Positions 8,379-15,147 of a DNA stretch of 64,000 nucleotides are shown here, piece by piece (positions within the stretch are counted from its first letter, which is position 1; every line of letters begins with the position of its first letter). The notes under the pieces were generated by a model. The model had not been told where the DNA came from and did not search any database. It saw only the letters and a list, made by a program, of their open reading frames with translations. Position numbers and translations under genes: made by a program. This DNA comes from Veillonella dispar (GTDB taxonomy: Bacteria; Bacillota; Negativicutes; Veillonellales; Veillonellaceae). The DNA is taken from positions 1,261,952 through 1,325,951 of the forward strand of contig NZ_LR134375.1 of the NCBI RefSeq assembly GCF_900637515.1. Direction: 5' to 3'.

Positions 8379-8957
8379 CTAGCTACCAAGCCATACCACA
8401 AATACAGGAGTACCTTCATCATCATCGTCGACATCTTCGGCATCGTCTGCTTCAAACTCGTGATCATCATAGGCTAGATTTTCAAAGAATACATGATCAC
8501 CGAGCTCTTTATTGGCCATTAAATTATGTAGCTTGAAAAGAAGCTCTTCAGTAGTAAAATACTGGCCATTATCTGCTTTAAGTCGAGCATAAATTTCTAC
8601 TTGCCACATACCGTCTTCTTTATCGTATTCTTCTAATTCATCGTCTTCGTATAAGTATTCATTAGGGTGAAGCTGACTTTTACTTTCAATCCAAGCTTCG
8701 TAGCTCACCAAAATTTCAGGCTCTACTAATGGCGGTAAATTATCACGATTAACATTATGCTCTTCTAAGCATTTATAAAACTCCTTAAGAAACTCTTCTC
8801 TAGTATAAGTAGTTTTATTGAAAACCCAAGGAATTCCCTTAAATTCATGATAGTAACCTTCATATATTTTATTACCATCTTTATCAGTACCGAGATATTC
8901 AATCTGCTCAGTATTCTCATCCTTGTTAAAAAGTTTTTTTATGGCATCAAAAATCAT
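8379..8957 (-). CDS. Unknown acidic protein; C-terminal module of a shuffled immunity-like family
   Basis: 192 residues, rich in Asp and Glu, no signal peptide or membrane segment. From about residue 45 onward it matches the last roughly 140 residues of the 508-residue protein (9616-11142). Shared blocks include EPEILV.YEAWIES, KEDGMWQVEI, and LLFKLHNLMANKELGDHVFF. The family is not one I recognise. The ATG at 8957 uses AAGGAGG as ribosome site. Those bases correspond to codons in the homologous larger protein, and the upstream 100 bases are a decayed copy of its TPR module (see the remnant at 8958-9060). The gene therefore seems to be a surviving C-terminal fragment that has become a free-standing gene. 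Probably cytoplasmic. Confidence 0.7.
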   Translation of the reverse strand: MIFDAIKKLFNKDENTEQIEYLGTDKDGNKIYEGYYHEFKGIPWVFNKTTYTREEFLKEFYKCLEEHNVNRDNLPPLVEPEILVSYEAWIESKSQLHPNEYLYEDDELEEYDKEDGMWQVEIYARLKADNGQYFTTEELLFKLHNLMANKELGDHVFFENLAYDDHEFEADDAEDVDDDDEGTPVFVVWLGS

Positions 8958-9060
8958 AGGATAATCCTCCTTGTAATCCTTTGAGCTAATAGAGATTAAT
9001 AAATACTCTACTACTTCACAACACTAATCTATTTATCTAAAGTAGCTCTTTTTCCATTTT
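8958..9060 (-). pseudogene. Decayed end of a TPR-like module upstream of the 192-residue protein
   Basis: Read on the minus strand, this stretch aligns base by base with the 508-residue gene around 10220-10315. Shared strings include TTTAGATAAA, TGTGAAGT and TACAAGG.GGATTATCCT. Relative to the intact gene it has lost 5 bases in two places, which shifts the frame and creates stops. The last 20 codons before the ATG at 8957 are still in frame and read CEVVEYLL...SSKDYKEDYP, matching CEVVKYHL...KPKEYKVDYP. This is direct evidence that a larger gene was truncated here. Confidence 0.75.
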
Positions 9061-9072
9061 GATGGCAATATA

Positions 9073-9444
9073 TCAGCCATCAATAGCAAAGTAATTTAAA
9101 TCTTCAAACTCATCGTCCCAAAATTCAAAGCAAAATATATGCGTATAATCAAAGGTTTGTTCACAATAGGTTACAGTACCTAGCTCTGGATCAATTTGAG
9201 GGATACCGATCCGTTCTTTCACATCATCTATAGTAATAGATTCATCATACAGTTCTCGAATGTCTTCAAGCATAAAAGCAGCAATCTTATCAATATTTTT
9301 ATGGTAATTTTCGGCAAGAACTTTTACAGTATCTAAATAATCACCTGATGGTTTCTCATCCCAACAGAATTCTAAGCCTTCATAAAGAAGTCTATAATCA
9401 CAATATCTCTCATTATATACGAGTTCATTTTCACTCATAGGCAT
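9073..9444 (-). CDS. Small DUF2262-like putative immunity protein
   Basis: 123 residues, acidic, cytoplasmic by composition. The helical middle (LAENYHKNIDKIAAFMLEDI), the ITIDDVKERIGI segment and the closing pattern THIFCFEFWDDEFEDLNYFA ending in IDG resemble DUF2262-type proteins, which occur in immunity-gene clusters. The family match is from pattern only and is moderate. The ATG at 9444 follows AAGGAG by about 5 bases; a second ATG two codons later is possible. A truncated copy of its 3' end is found at 11691-11738. Its stop lies 12 bases before the remnant TPR sequence, placing the truncation junction just after this gene. Confidence 0.6.
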   Translation of the reverse strand: MPMSENELVYNERYCDYRLLYEGLEFCWDEKPSGDYLDTVKVLAENYHKNIDKIAAFMLEDIRELYDESITIDDVKERIGIPQIDPELGTVTYCEQTFDYTHIFCFEFWDDEFEDLNYFAIDG

Positions 9445-9565
9445 TCTCTCTCCTTATTAATGCTTCGATTTCAAAATTACTAAAATTCTTTCTCAATATT
9501 TTACACGAAGCCCATATAAAATAACGTAGCCCAAAGCACAGAAGTATATACTTTCTAAGTATATA

Positions 9566-9594
9566 GTAAAAGCCCCTCGCATAAGCGAAGGGCT
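9566..9594 (-). terminator. Terminator of the SUKH-TPR gene; copy 1 of a repeated terminator
   Basis: A 10-bp stem (9571-9580 with 9585-9594) is followed by TTTTACTATA on the minus strand. The same hairpin with flanking GTATA.AGTAAAAGCCC sequence recurs at 13341-13368 and 14581-14613. Confidence 0.8.
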
Positions 9595-9615
9595 AATCTA
9601 TTATATATCTATTAG

Positions 9616-11142
9616 TTAGCTACCACAGCATGTATAGAATACAGGTATACCATCTTCGTTATCTATAAGCCCGTAACCTTCACATTCATGGCCTTCGTAT
9701 TCAATACCTTCAAAGAATACGTGATCACCTAGTTCTTTATTAGCCATTAGATTATGCAATTTAAAGAGCAACTCTTCTCTTGTAAAATATGTACCATTAT
9801 CAGCTACAAGATGAGCCATGATTTCTACTTGCCACATACCATCTTCTTTATCCTCTTCAAATAGTTCTTCATCGGTTACACGTTCATTATCAAAAAGTTG
9901 GTCTGTACTTTCAATCCAAGCTTCATAGGTTACTAGAATTTCCGGTTCTTCTAATCTATCGTCGTCTGCTTCATCATCTACATATTTCTCTACTTCTTTA
10001 TGGTATTCTTTAGAAAACTCTTCTCTGCTATATGTTTGCTTATTAAATACCCAATGTACTACATCATATGTAGGATACTTATCTTCTTCGCATTCATTAA
10101 TATCTCCAGTAACTTTACCTTCTGTAGTAACTTTATCTTCTATAGTATCTTTGCTATTTTTCTTATCAAAGACATTCTTAATAGTTTCATATACCAAAGG
10201 ATAATCCACCTTGTACTCTTTTGGCTTAATTTTAAATAGGTGATATTTTACCACTTCACAGCACCAAACAAGCTGTTTATCTAAATGGGCTTCTTTCGTC
10301 ATTTTTATGCCTGTTTCTATTAATTGTAATGCCTTCTGTACATGTTCAGATTCATAGCTTTTACCATACCCTAGCATCCCATGAGCATAGCCACAACGAT
10401 AATACCAAGACCAATCGCGATGTGCCTCATCGATACGTTCAAATAAATCAATAGCCTCTGCTGCGCGGCCACTATTGTTATACATACGTCCTAAGGAGCT
10501 TAACAATATAGGCGACAAATTATCAATGCCTATGTTAGTTAATAACTCCATCGCACGCTTGAAATCGATGCCCTCTTGTTCATTAAGGAGCTTAACCTTT
10601 TCTGTATCACTTAATTCTTGAAACTCTTCATCCGTAATTTCTTCTATATTGAAATATAAGTTCTTAATAAAGTCACCAAAATTATCTGCTAACGGCGTAA
10701 TTGAATAATCACATTCTTGGTCTACACGGACTACCTTAGGTTCACCGGTTGGACCGCACTCACGATAATCGAGGAAAACCATGTCGTGACCGCCGGAAAT
10801 TGTATCGGCTACAACGATACCAATAGGGGGATATTTTACTTTGGAAATCCAAAATTCATTACCCATCTCACCTAAAAGAGAGTATTTTTTATCTCTATCG
10901 ATGCCATATATTCCTGTTATATATACACAATCGTCATCATCGTTAATAAAACAATTCTTATTTACTACACCACCATTATGGTTTTTAAGTAGCTCTATAT
11001 ATGCTGTAGGCAATGTATAGCCTAGTTTAGCTTCAGCATTCTTAATATCCTCATCGGTAACCTCTCTACCTATATAGGACTCAAATGCATAATCGGTGTC
11101 TTTCCAAAATCCAGTCCAATTGAAATCTTTTAGATGACTCAT
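9616..11142 (-). CDS. Three-module protein: SUKH (Smi1/Knr4) domain, TPR-like module, unknown acidic C-terminal module
   Basis: 508 residues. Residues about 1-160 are a SUKH domain, with the classic pattern IKNAEAKLGYTLPTAYIELL, then KNHNGGVV near residue 40 and AD...GGHDMVFLDY near 110. SUKH proteins are common immunity factors against polymorphic toxins. Residues about 170-330 are a TPR-like helical module homologous to the N-terminus of the DUF4375 protein (LGRMYNNSGRAAEAIDLFERI, then WSWYYRCGYAHG). Residues about 365-508 match the 192-residue protein at 8379-8957 and end in a Cys-Cys-Gly-Ser tail. It is thus a natural fusion of domains found separately next door. ATG preceded by AGGAGAG. 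The toxin it might neutralise is not in this window. Confidence 0.75.
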   Translation of the reverse strand: MSHLKDFNWTGFWKDTDYAFESYIGREVTDEDIKNAEAKLGYTLPTAYIELLKNHNGGVVNKNCFINDDDDCVYITGIYGIDRDKKYSLLGEMGNEFWISKVKYPPIGIVVADTISGGHDMVFLDYRECGPTGEPKVVRVDQECDYSITPLADNFGDFIKNLYFNIEEITDEEFQELSDTEKVKLLNEQEGIDFKRAMELLTNIGIDNLSPILLSSLGRMYNNSGRAAEAIDLFERIDEAHRDWSWYYRCGYAHGMLGYGKSYESEHVQKALQLIETGIKMTKEAHLDKQLVWCCEVVKYHLFKIKPKEYKVDYPLVYETIKNVFDKKNSKDTIEDKVTTEGKVTGDINECEEDKYPTYDVVHWVFNKQTYSREEFSKEYHKEVEKYVDDEADDDRLEEPEILVTYEAWIESTDQLFDNERVTDEELFEEDKEDGMWQVEIMAHLVADNGTYFTREELLFKLHNLMANKELGDHVFFEGIEYEGHECEGYGLIDNEDGIPVFYTCCGS

Positions 11143-11172
11143 AATACTCTCTCCTAAACAAATAGATATAAT

Positions 11173-11643
11173 CTAACCACATTTTATTTGATCAATGGAA
11201 TATTTTTTTATTAAAGCTTTCACCTCACGCCGTATCAAAATGGTATCTATAATATAGGAAAAAATGATATAAGGACATACATTTATAATCCCGATAGGGG
11301 CCAATATAAGGGCTGCCCACAATAAATTCAGTGAATACGCATACCACTTAAAATCAATGGTATTTAAAAATGGTATAACATAGTCAATAACTCTTACTTC
11401 CCATTGCATTAATGGGTTCAATTCCTCACTTGTGCCTAATAGCCAAGTGAAAGTAAGGGCAAATATCAAACCATATACTATGCCAACAGGAATCAATATC
11501 TTCGCTCTCTTTTTTAACAGATTACGGCAAATCTCATCTTCTTCCTCTGGTGTTACATCGTATACCATATTACATTCTATCTGAATCCGTCTAAATCGAT
11601 AGCGAATATACTTATACAAAAGGTTATTCGGTGAATATAACAT
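11173..11643 (-). CDS. Small membrane protein of unknown function
   Basis: 156 residues with at least two hydrophobic membrane spans: about 50-70 (ILIPVGIVYGLIFALTFTWL) and about 105-135 (LNLLWAALILAPIGIINVCP, then YIIFSYIID). A basic N-terminus precedes them and a charged C-terminal helix follows. No recognisable family. GGAG lies 7 bases before the ATG. It sits between immunity-like genes, and small membrane proteins in such clusters are often immunity proteins against membrane-active toxins; that role is a guess from context. Confidence 0.55.
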   Translation of the reverse strand: MLYSPNNLLYKYIRYRFRRIQIECNMVYDVTPEEEDEICRNLLKKRAKILIPVGIVYGLIFALTFTWLLGTSEELNPLMQWEVRVIDYVIPFLNTIDFKWYAYSLNLLWAALILAPIGIINVCPYIIFSYIIDTILIRREVKALIKKYSIDQIKCG

Positions 11644-11690
11644 AATGGGCTCCGTATACTATTTGTAGTAACTTAATTTTAGAAAATATA

Positions 11691-11738
11691 TCATCCATCT
11701 ATGGCAAAGTAATGTAAATCTTTGAATTCATTATCCAA
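11691..11738 (-). pseudogene. Remnant of the 3' end of a DUF2262-like gene
   Basis: The minus strand reads LDNEFKDLHYFAIDG and a stop, matching DDEFEDLNYFAIDG and stop at the end of the gene at 9073-9444. DNA identity across the matching stretch is high and continues past the stop (ATATCA...). It lies 15 bases beyond the stop of the unrelated gene at 11753, in a different frame. It is therefore a leftover fragment of a second gene copy. Confidence 0.7.
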
Positions 11739-11752
11739 AATATATTGCAGGA

Positions 11753-12172
11753 TCAGTCATCGTTTGTCCCCTTTACATAGCTTTCCATCTTCGGTCTTAA
11801 ATCTAACACGATTTCCCAACTATCTAATGTAGGAACCTTACGATGTGCAATAAAATCTTCTATTATCTGTAATACCTCTTGATGGCCCAGCTCATTCTTA
11901 CCATATATGATAGCGCCGCGGTCGCCATCATTAGTTACACTAAGCTCTATATGTAATAAATCGGTATCTTGATCACTACAAACCTGTACAAAGTTATATA
12001 GTTTATTATCTATGGAGATTGCCTTTGATGGAGAAATAACTACAAAGTCTTGCTCTTGGTCTTCAATAGCATACAGATTTTGTTCAACTTCATTCAGTGT
12101 AATACCTTCATATTTATAGGTGCCTACATCAATGGACCAATCCGTATATGTTTTCTCAAATGTATCTGTCAT
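11753..12172 (-). CDS. Small acidic protein of unknown function in the immunity-like island
   Basis: 139 residues, acidic, without signal peptide or membrane segments. No family recognised. Strand-rich segments such as DFVVISPSKAISIDNKLYNF and LLHIELSVTNDGDRGAIIYG suggest a compact alpha/beta fold. A good AGGAGAGG site lies before the ATG. It follows the ankyrin gene by 28 bases, so the two are probably cotranscribed. Position among SUKH, DUF4375 and ankyrin genes suggests an immunity role, but nothing in the protein itself shows it. Confidence 0.5.
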   Translation of the reverse strand: MTDTFEKTYTDWSIDVGTYKYEGITLNEVEQNLYAIEDQEQDFVVISPSKAISIDNKLYNFVQVCSDQDTDLLHIELSVTNDGDRGAIIYGKNELGHQEVLQIIEDFIAHRKVPTLDSWEIVLDLRPKMESYVKGTNDD

Positions 12173-12200
12173 ATGTATTGCCTCTCCTTTACGATATACA

Positions 12201-13262
12201 TTAAAATAAGGTTTCTAATTGACCTGCCATATCGGACATAAACTCATCAAATTTACAAAGCTCTCGTAGTTCTTGATGTTCTACATCATAACAAGAAATC
12301 TTTTTAGTTTTAGGGTCCCATACAATTTGCCACTCGTTATACTCGCCCAGTTCTTTAGATAAACGCAATAGATTACGACGACCTAATTTAAATGGAATCG
12401 TATCAATAAGTGGGAAGAACTCTATAGATATAAAATCGGAGTCTGGCAATTCAAAGTAAAGTTGTTCGCCCGCTAAAAAATTCACTAATGCTTTTGGTAA
12501 TTTAAATGGCTTTAACTGATCCATTTTATTTTGTATATCATGAAACTCAGCAGGCTCTAAGGATTTAAAATACTCTGCCATTTCCATATCGCCTTTTTCA
12601 ATAGCAATGCTATAGGCGCGCATACCATCCTTTTCCGTGATGGTCACGTCAGCGCCATGTTCTACCAAGTATTTACACATCTTTAAATCTACATACCGTG
12701 CTGCTACGCACAATGGCGTTGGCTTAAAGGGATATACAGAATCAGGCTTATTGTAGTTAATATCTACACCATTATGAATAAAGAAATCTAGAACCTCATA
12801 ATTTCTATCTGTAATGGCATTTCTGAAAGCTTTACCGCCATACTTCTGTACCGTATGGCCTAAGTCATGAATAATCTGTAAATGATTATATTTCTTGCCA
12901 TATAAGGCAGCTCGAAAGGCATCTACTTTTACACGGTTCAAGGCGTGAAAATTAGCACCATGAGTCACAACATAGTCGATAATCTCTTTATTACCATACC
13001 GTACAGCTAATAAGAAACTTGGATTTTCTTCATCATTAAGATTAGCGCCATTCTCCACTAACCATTGAATACTTGGCAAGCAACACATAACAAGAGCTAA
13101 TTCTAAAGGTGTATGCTCACTATACTCACCAATTTCTATAGGTATATTAATATCCCAACCATTGGCTAATGCATTTTCTAAAGCGCTAATATTTCCTGTT
13201 ACAATATCTGTTACGATATGAGGCACAGATTCAAATGTACCTAAATCTTTTAACTGTATCAT
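12201..13262 (-). CDS. Ankyrin-repeat protein with an unassigned C-terminal domain
   Basis: 353 residues. About residues 25-235 contain ankyrin repeats, visible as TPLELALVMCCLPSIQWLVE, PSFLLAVRYGNKEIIDYVVT, TPLCVAARYVDLKMCKYLVE and YSIAIEKGDMEMAEYF. Such repeats mediate protein binding. The last roughly 100 residues (FKLPKALVNFLAGEQLYFEL ... WQIVWDPKTKKISCYD) are a separate domain, which faintly recalls SUKH-type C-terminal strands but is not a secure match. GGGAG lies before the ATG. Ankyrin proteins are frequent in bacterial immunity arrays; binding a toxin is the likely role, inferred from context. Confidence 0.72.
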   Translation of the reverse strand: MIQLKDLGTFESVPHIVTDIVTGNISALENALANGWDINIPIEIGEYSEHTPLELALVMCCLPSIQWLVENGANLNDEENPSFLLAVRYGNKEIIDYVVTHGANFHALNRVKVDAFRAALYGKKYNHLQIIHDLGHTVQKYGGKAFRNAITDRNYEVLDFFIHNGVDINYNKPDSVYPFKPTPLCVAARYVDLKMCKYLVEHGADVTITEKDGMRAYSIAIEKGDMEMAEYFKSLEPAEFHDIQNKMDQLKPFKLPKALVNFLAGEQLYFELPDSDFISIEFFPLIDTIPFKLGRRNLLRLSKELGEYNEWQIVWDPKTKKISCYDVEHQELRELCKFDEFMSDMAGQLETLF

Positions 13263-13310
13263 GTCACTCTCCCATGAACTATATATTTAAAATGATTATC
13301 ACTAATTACA

Positions 13311-13350
13311 TTATATTACATTTATAAGTATGAGTGTATAGTAAAAGCCC
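13311..13350. repeat. 40-bp direct repeat, copy A
   Basis: Matches 14551-14590 at 39 of 40 positions; the single difference is at 13339. The repeat runs into the 5' part of the repeated terminator. The two copies bracket the genes at 13375-14509. Confidence 0.85.
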
Positions 13351-13368
13351 TCCGCATAGCGAAGGGCT
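13341..13368 (-). terminator. Terminator of the PNPOx-like gene; copy 2 of the repeated terminator
   Basis: A 10-bp stem (13346-13355 with 13359-13368) with a 3-base loop is followed by TTTTACTATA on the minus strand. Confidence 0.8.
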
Positions 13369-13374
13369 AATCTA

Positions 13375-13854
13375 TTATTTCTCTTGTACTTGTTTACCAC
13401 TCATATGTTCAATGGTAATTTCAAACATTTGTGTTGCTCGCCCATTACGAGCAATTTGTTCATCAGCTAACGCTTCATCAGGATAATATTTCATAGCAAA
13501 TTCTTTTAATCGATCTATAGATTCTGAACCGGCCTCTAACAAACGACATCTTCCAAATACGACTACACTTTGCACATACGGCGCCCATGGTTCAGATTTA
13601 TCAATACGCTCATCACCATATACGGTAAAACATACCTTATCTGAAGTTTTCAATGCCTCTACCTTATGACCAGCTTTAGCTCCATGAAAATAAATTTTCT
13701 TCTTATCACAATCATAAAAATAATTAATAGGAATAGCATAAGGGTAACCATTATCGCCGTTCATGGCTAAAATACCTCGACGATTAGATTGTAATAAAGC
13801 TTCTGCAGCACTATGGTCTATTTCATTTATCTTTTTACGAATAGATTTAAACAT
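13375..13854 (-). CDS. Pyridoxamine 5'-phosphate oxidase-like flavin-binding protein (NimA-like)
   Basis: 159 residues with the split-barrel FMN-binding fold. The pattern GILAMNGDNGYPYAIPINYF near residue 27, IYFHGAKAGHKVEAL near 55 and VCFTVYGDE near 75 is that of NimA/YhbP-type proteins. These reduce nitroimidazoles or bind flavin or heme; the natural substrate is generally unknown. A TAGGAGA site lies before the ATG. It starts 16 bases after the candidate nuclease gene on the same strand, so the two form a two-gene unit, bracketed by 40-bp direct repeats. A metabolic gene inside an immunity-like island is unexpected and may have arrived with its neighbour. Confidence 0.8.
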   Translation of the reverse strand: MFKSIRKKINEIDHSAAEALLQSNRRGILAMNGDNGYPYAIPINYFYDCDKKKIYFHGAKAGHKVEALKTSDKVCFTVYGDERIDKSEPWAPYVQSVVVFGRCRLLEAGSESIDRLKEFAMKYYPDEALADEQIARNGRATQMFEITIEHMSGKQVQEK

Positions 13855-13870
13855 AATCTATCTCCTAATT

Positions 13871-14509
13871 TTATTTACTTATCCTATTTACAAGATACAT
13901 AAAAGTACCACTATTAGTATCATCAACTTTAGAATATTCTTTCCAATTTATAGGATATATCCCAGTTAATACTATAGGTGCTTCCATTCCACGCATTGTT
14001 CCTTTTCCCGTATTAGAGGACCAATTCATACATCCAGTTTTTATAGAACCCTCCTCAATAGAGAATTCAGCGTATGTACAACTTACTTTTGTCGGAGGCT
14101 TTAGATAAGATATCTCACTAGTTATCTTAATCGTATAACCTTCAATAAAGTTATTACTCTTATCCCTAAATTCCTCTATACGCATTATATCTTTTAAGTA
14201 GTTATAGCAGCCTTGATCCTTAGCACCTTGCTCCTTCAACACATACACTTCCCCATTTATAGTTTTAATGCATTTTTTTGTCGTATATTTAAGCTCAATA
14301 GGAATCCATTTACCATCTAATATAACAAGAATATCAAGATGTAAATTAGAATTAAATTCAGGTACAAACTCTAGTCTAATATCACAATTTGGATATTGCT
14401 CTTTAATCATCCAGGCTAAGCTAAACTGAAAGTCTGCTTCCGAATGAAATATTGGTCGCCAAATACTCAATTGGTGCATTACCTCATAAATATCTAAAAT
14501 TAATCCCAT
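13871..14509 (-). CDS. Candidate PD-(D/E)XK-superfamily nuclease
   Basis: 212 residues from the ATG at 14509, which has GAGG about 9 bases upstream. A longer frame to 14665 would run through a terminator copy and has no ribosome site. The N-terminus has FHSEADFQFSLAWMIKEQYP, a helix with the glutamate typical of restriction-like folds. A beta-hairpin core then reads HLDILVILDGKWIPIELKY: Asp, then Glu-x-Lys, spaced as in the catalytic D...ExK motif. The rest shows no known domain. The call is a motif reading, not a family match. The gene lies between a HEPN candidate and a flavoprotein gene. A defence or mobile-element role is plausible; DNA cleavage is not shown. Confidence 0.55.
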   Translation of the reverse strand: MGLILDIYEVMHQLSIWRPIFHSEADFQFSLAWMIKEQYPNCDIRLEFVPEFNSNLHLDILVILDGKWIPIELKYTTKKCIKTINGEVYVLKEQGAKDQGCYNYLKDIMRIEEFRDKSNNFIEGYTIKITSEISYLKPPTKVSCTYAEFSIEEGSIKTGCMNWSSNTGKGTMRGMEAPIVLTGIYPINWKEYSKVDDTNSGTFMYLVNRISK

Positions 14510-14550
14510 AACAAATACCTCATCGAATACAATACATATATCTATTTTAA

Positions 14551-14590
14551 TTATATTACATTTATAAGTATGAGTGTACAGTAAAAGCCC
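14551..14590. repeat. 40-bp direct repeat, copy B
   Basis: Same orientation as 13311-13350, with one mismatch at 14579. It lies between the candidate nuclease and HEPN genes. Confidence 0.85.
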
Positions 14591-14613
14591 TTTGCATAAG
14601 CGAAGGGCTTTTA
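14581..14613 (-). terminator. Terminator of the HEPN-like gene; copy 3 of the repeated terminator
   Basis: The stem is 14586-14595 with 14600-14609, with one mismatch, extended by AAAA/TTTT pairs. TTTTACTGTAC follows on the minus strand. Confidence 0.75.
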
Positions 14614-14645
14614 GTCTAGACAACAAAATATCATTATTGATTATT

Positions 14646-15071
14646 TTAATATTCACGATATTCATGCAATAAGTAAGATAATTTATTATTCAACTCTATA
14701 AAATTTATCAAATAATGCTCATCTATATAAAATTGTTGATTGGTAATTCTATCTTTTGTAGCTAAAATTTGCTCATTTTTAGATGAAGTGATTCTAAAAC
14801 TATGAATGATACGATTGCGCCTATAAACAATATCTGAAAATAACTCAGCTATTTCTCCACCAGCATTTTTCGTAATTGTTTGAGCAATAGGCGATTTAAG
14901 TTGGCCTAATTCTTTATCAATCAAGTCATACCAAGAATAATCACTATCTGTATTAATAATGTTCTCTATAATAAAACCATTATTAGAGATAAATACTGAA
15001 ATAGCCATCCCCAACAAGTAAACATATTCGTCCTTAGGTAAAGATATCCTAGCAAGTGATCGAAGCTCCAT
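14646..15071 (-). CDS. Candidate HEPN-domain protein
   Basis: 141 residues, largely helical. Near residue 84 it has IVYRRNRIIHSFRI, which contains the R-N-x-x-x-H signature of HEPN RNases (the catalytic Arg-x4-His). A preceding helix ends in Asp and a later helix follows (YLINFIELNNKLSYLLHEYR). Length and helix order fit a single HEPN domain. HEPN proteins act as toxins or RNases in toxin-antitoxin, abortive-infection and CRISPR-linked systems. No MNT-type nucleotidyltransferase partner is adjacent; neighbours are a zinc-finger-like protein upstream and a candidate nuclease downstream. AAAGGAG precedes the ATG. The assignment rests on one motif plus helix pattern. Confidence 0.5.
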   Translation of the reverse strand: MELRSLARISLPKDEYVYLLGMAISVFISNNGFIIENIINTDSDYSWYDLIDKELGQLKSPIAQTITKNAGGEIAELFSDIVYRRNRIIHSFRITSSKNEQILATKDRITNQQFYIDEHYLINFIELNNKLSYLLHEYREY

Positions 15072-15147
15072 TGTCTTACTCCTTTAAAAGATACGGCTTA
15101 TATTATTTATCCACCAAAAAAATAATCTCATAATAGTTTATAAAATA

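Noticed and set aside
9566-14613. Repeated terminators as ends of an insertion sequence or MITE
   Set aside because: The copies lie in direct orientation, show no terminal inverted repeats or target duplications, and each sits where a gene needs a terminator.
13871-14665. Longer 264-codon version of the candidate nuclease gene
   Set aside because: The extra 52 codons run through a terminator hairpin and the direct repeat and have no ribosome site; the ATG at 14509 has one.
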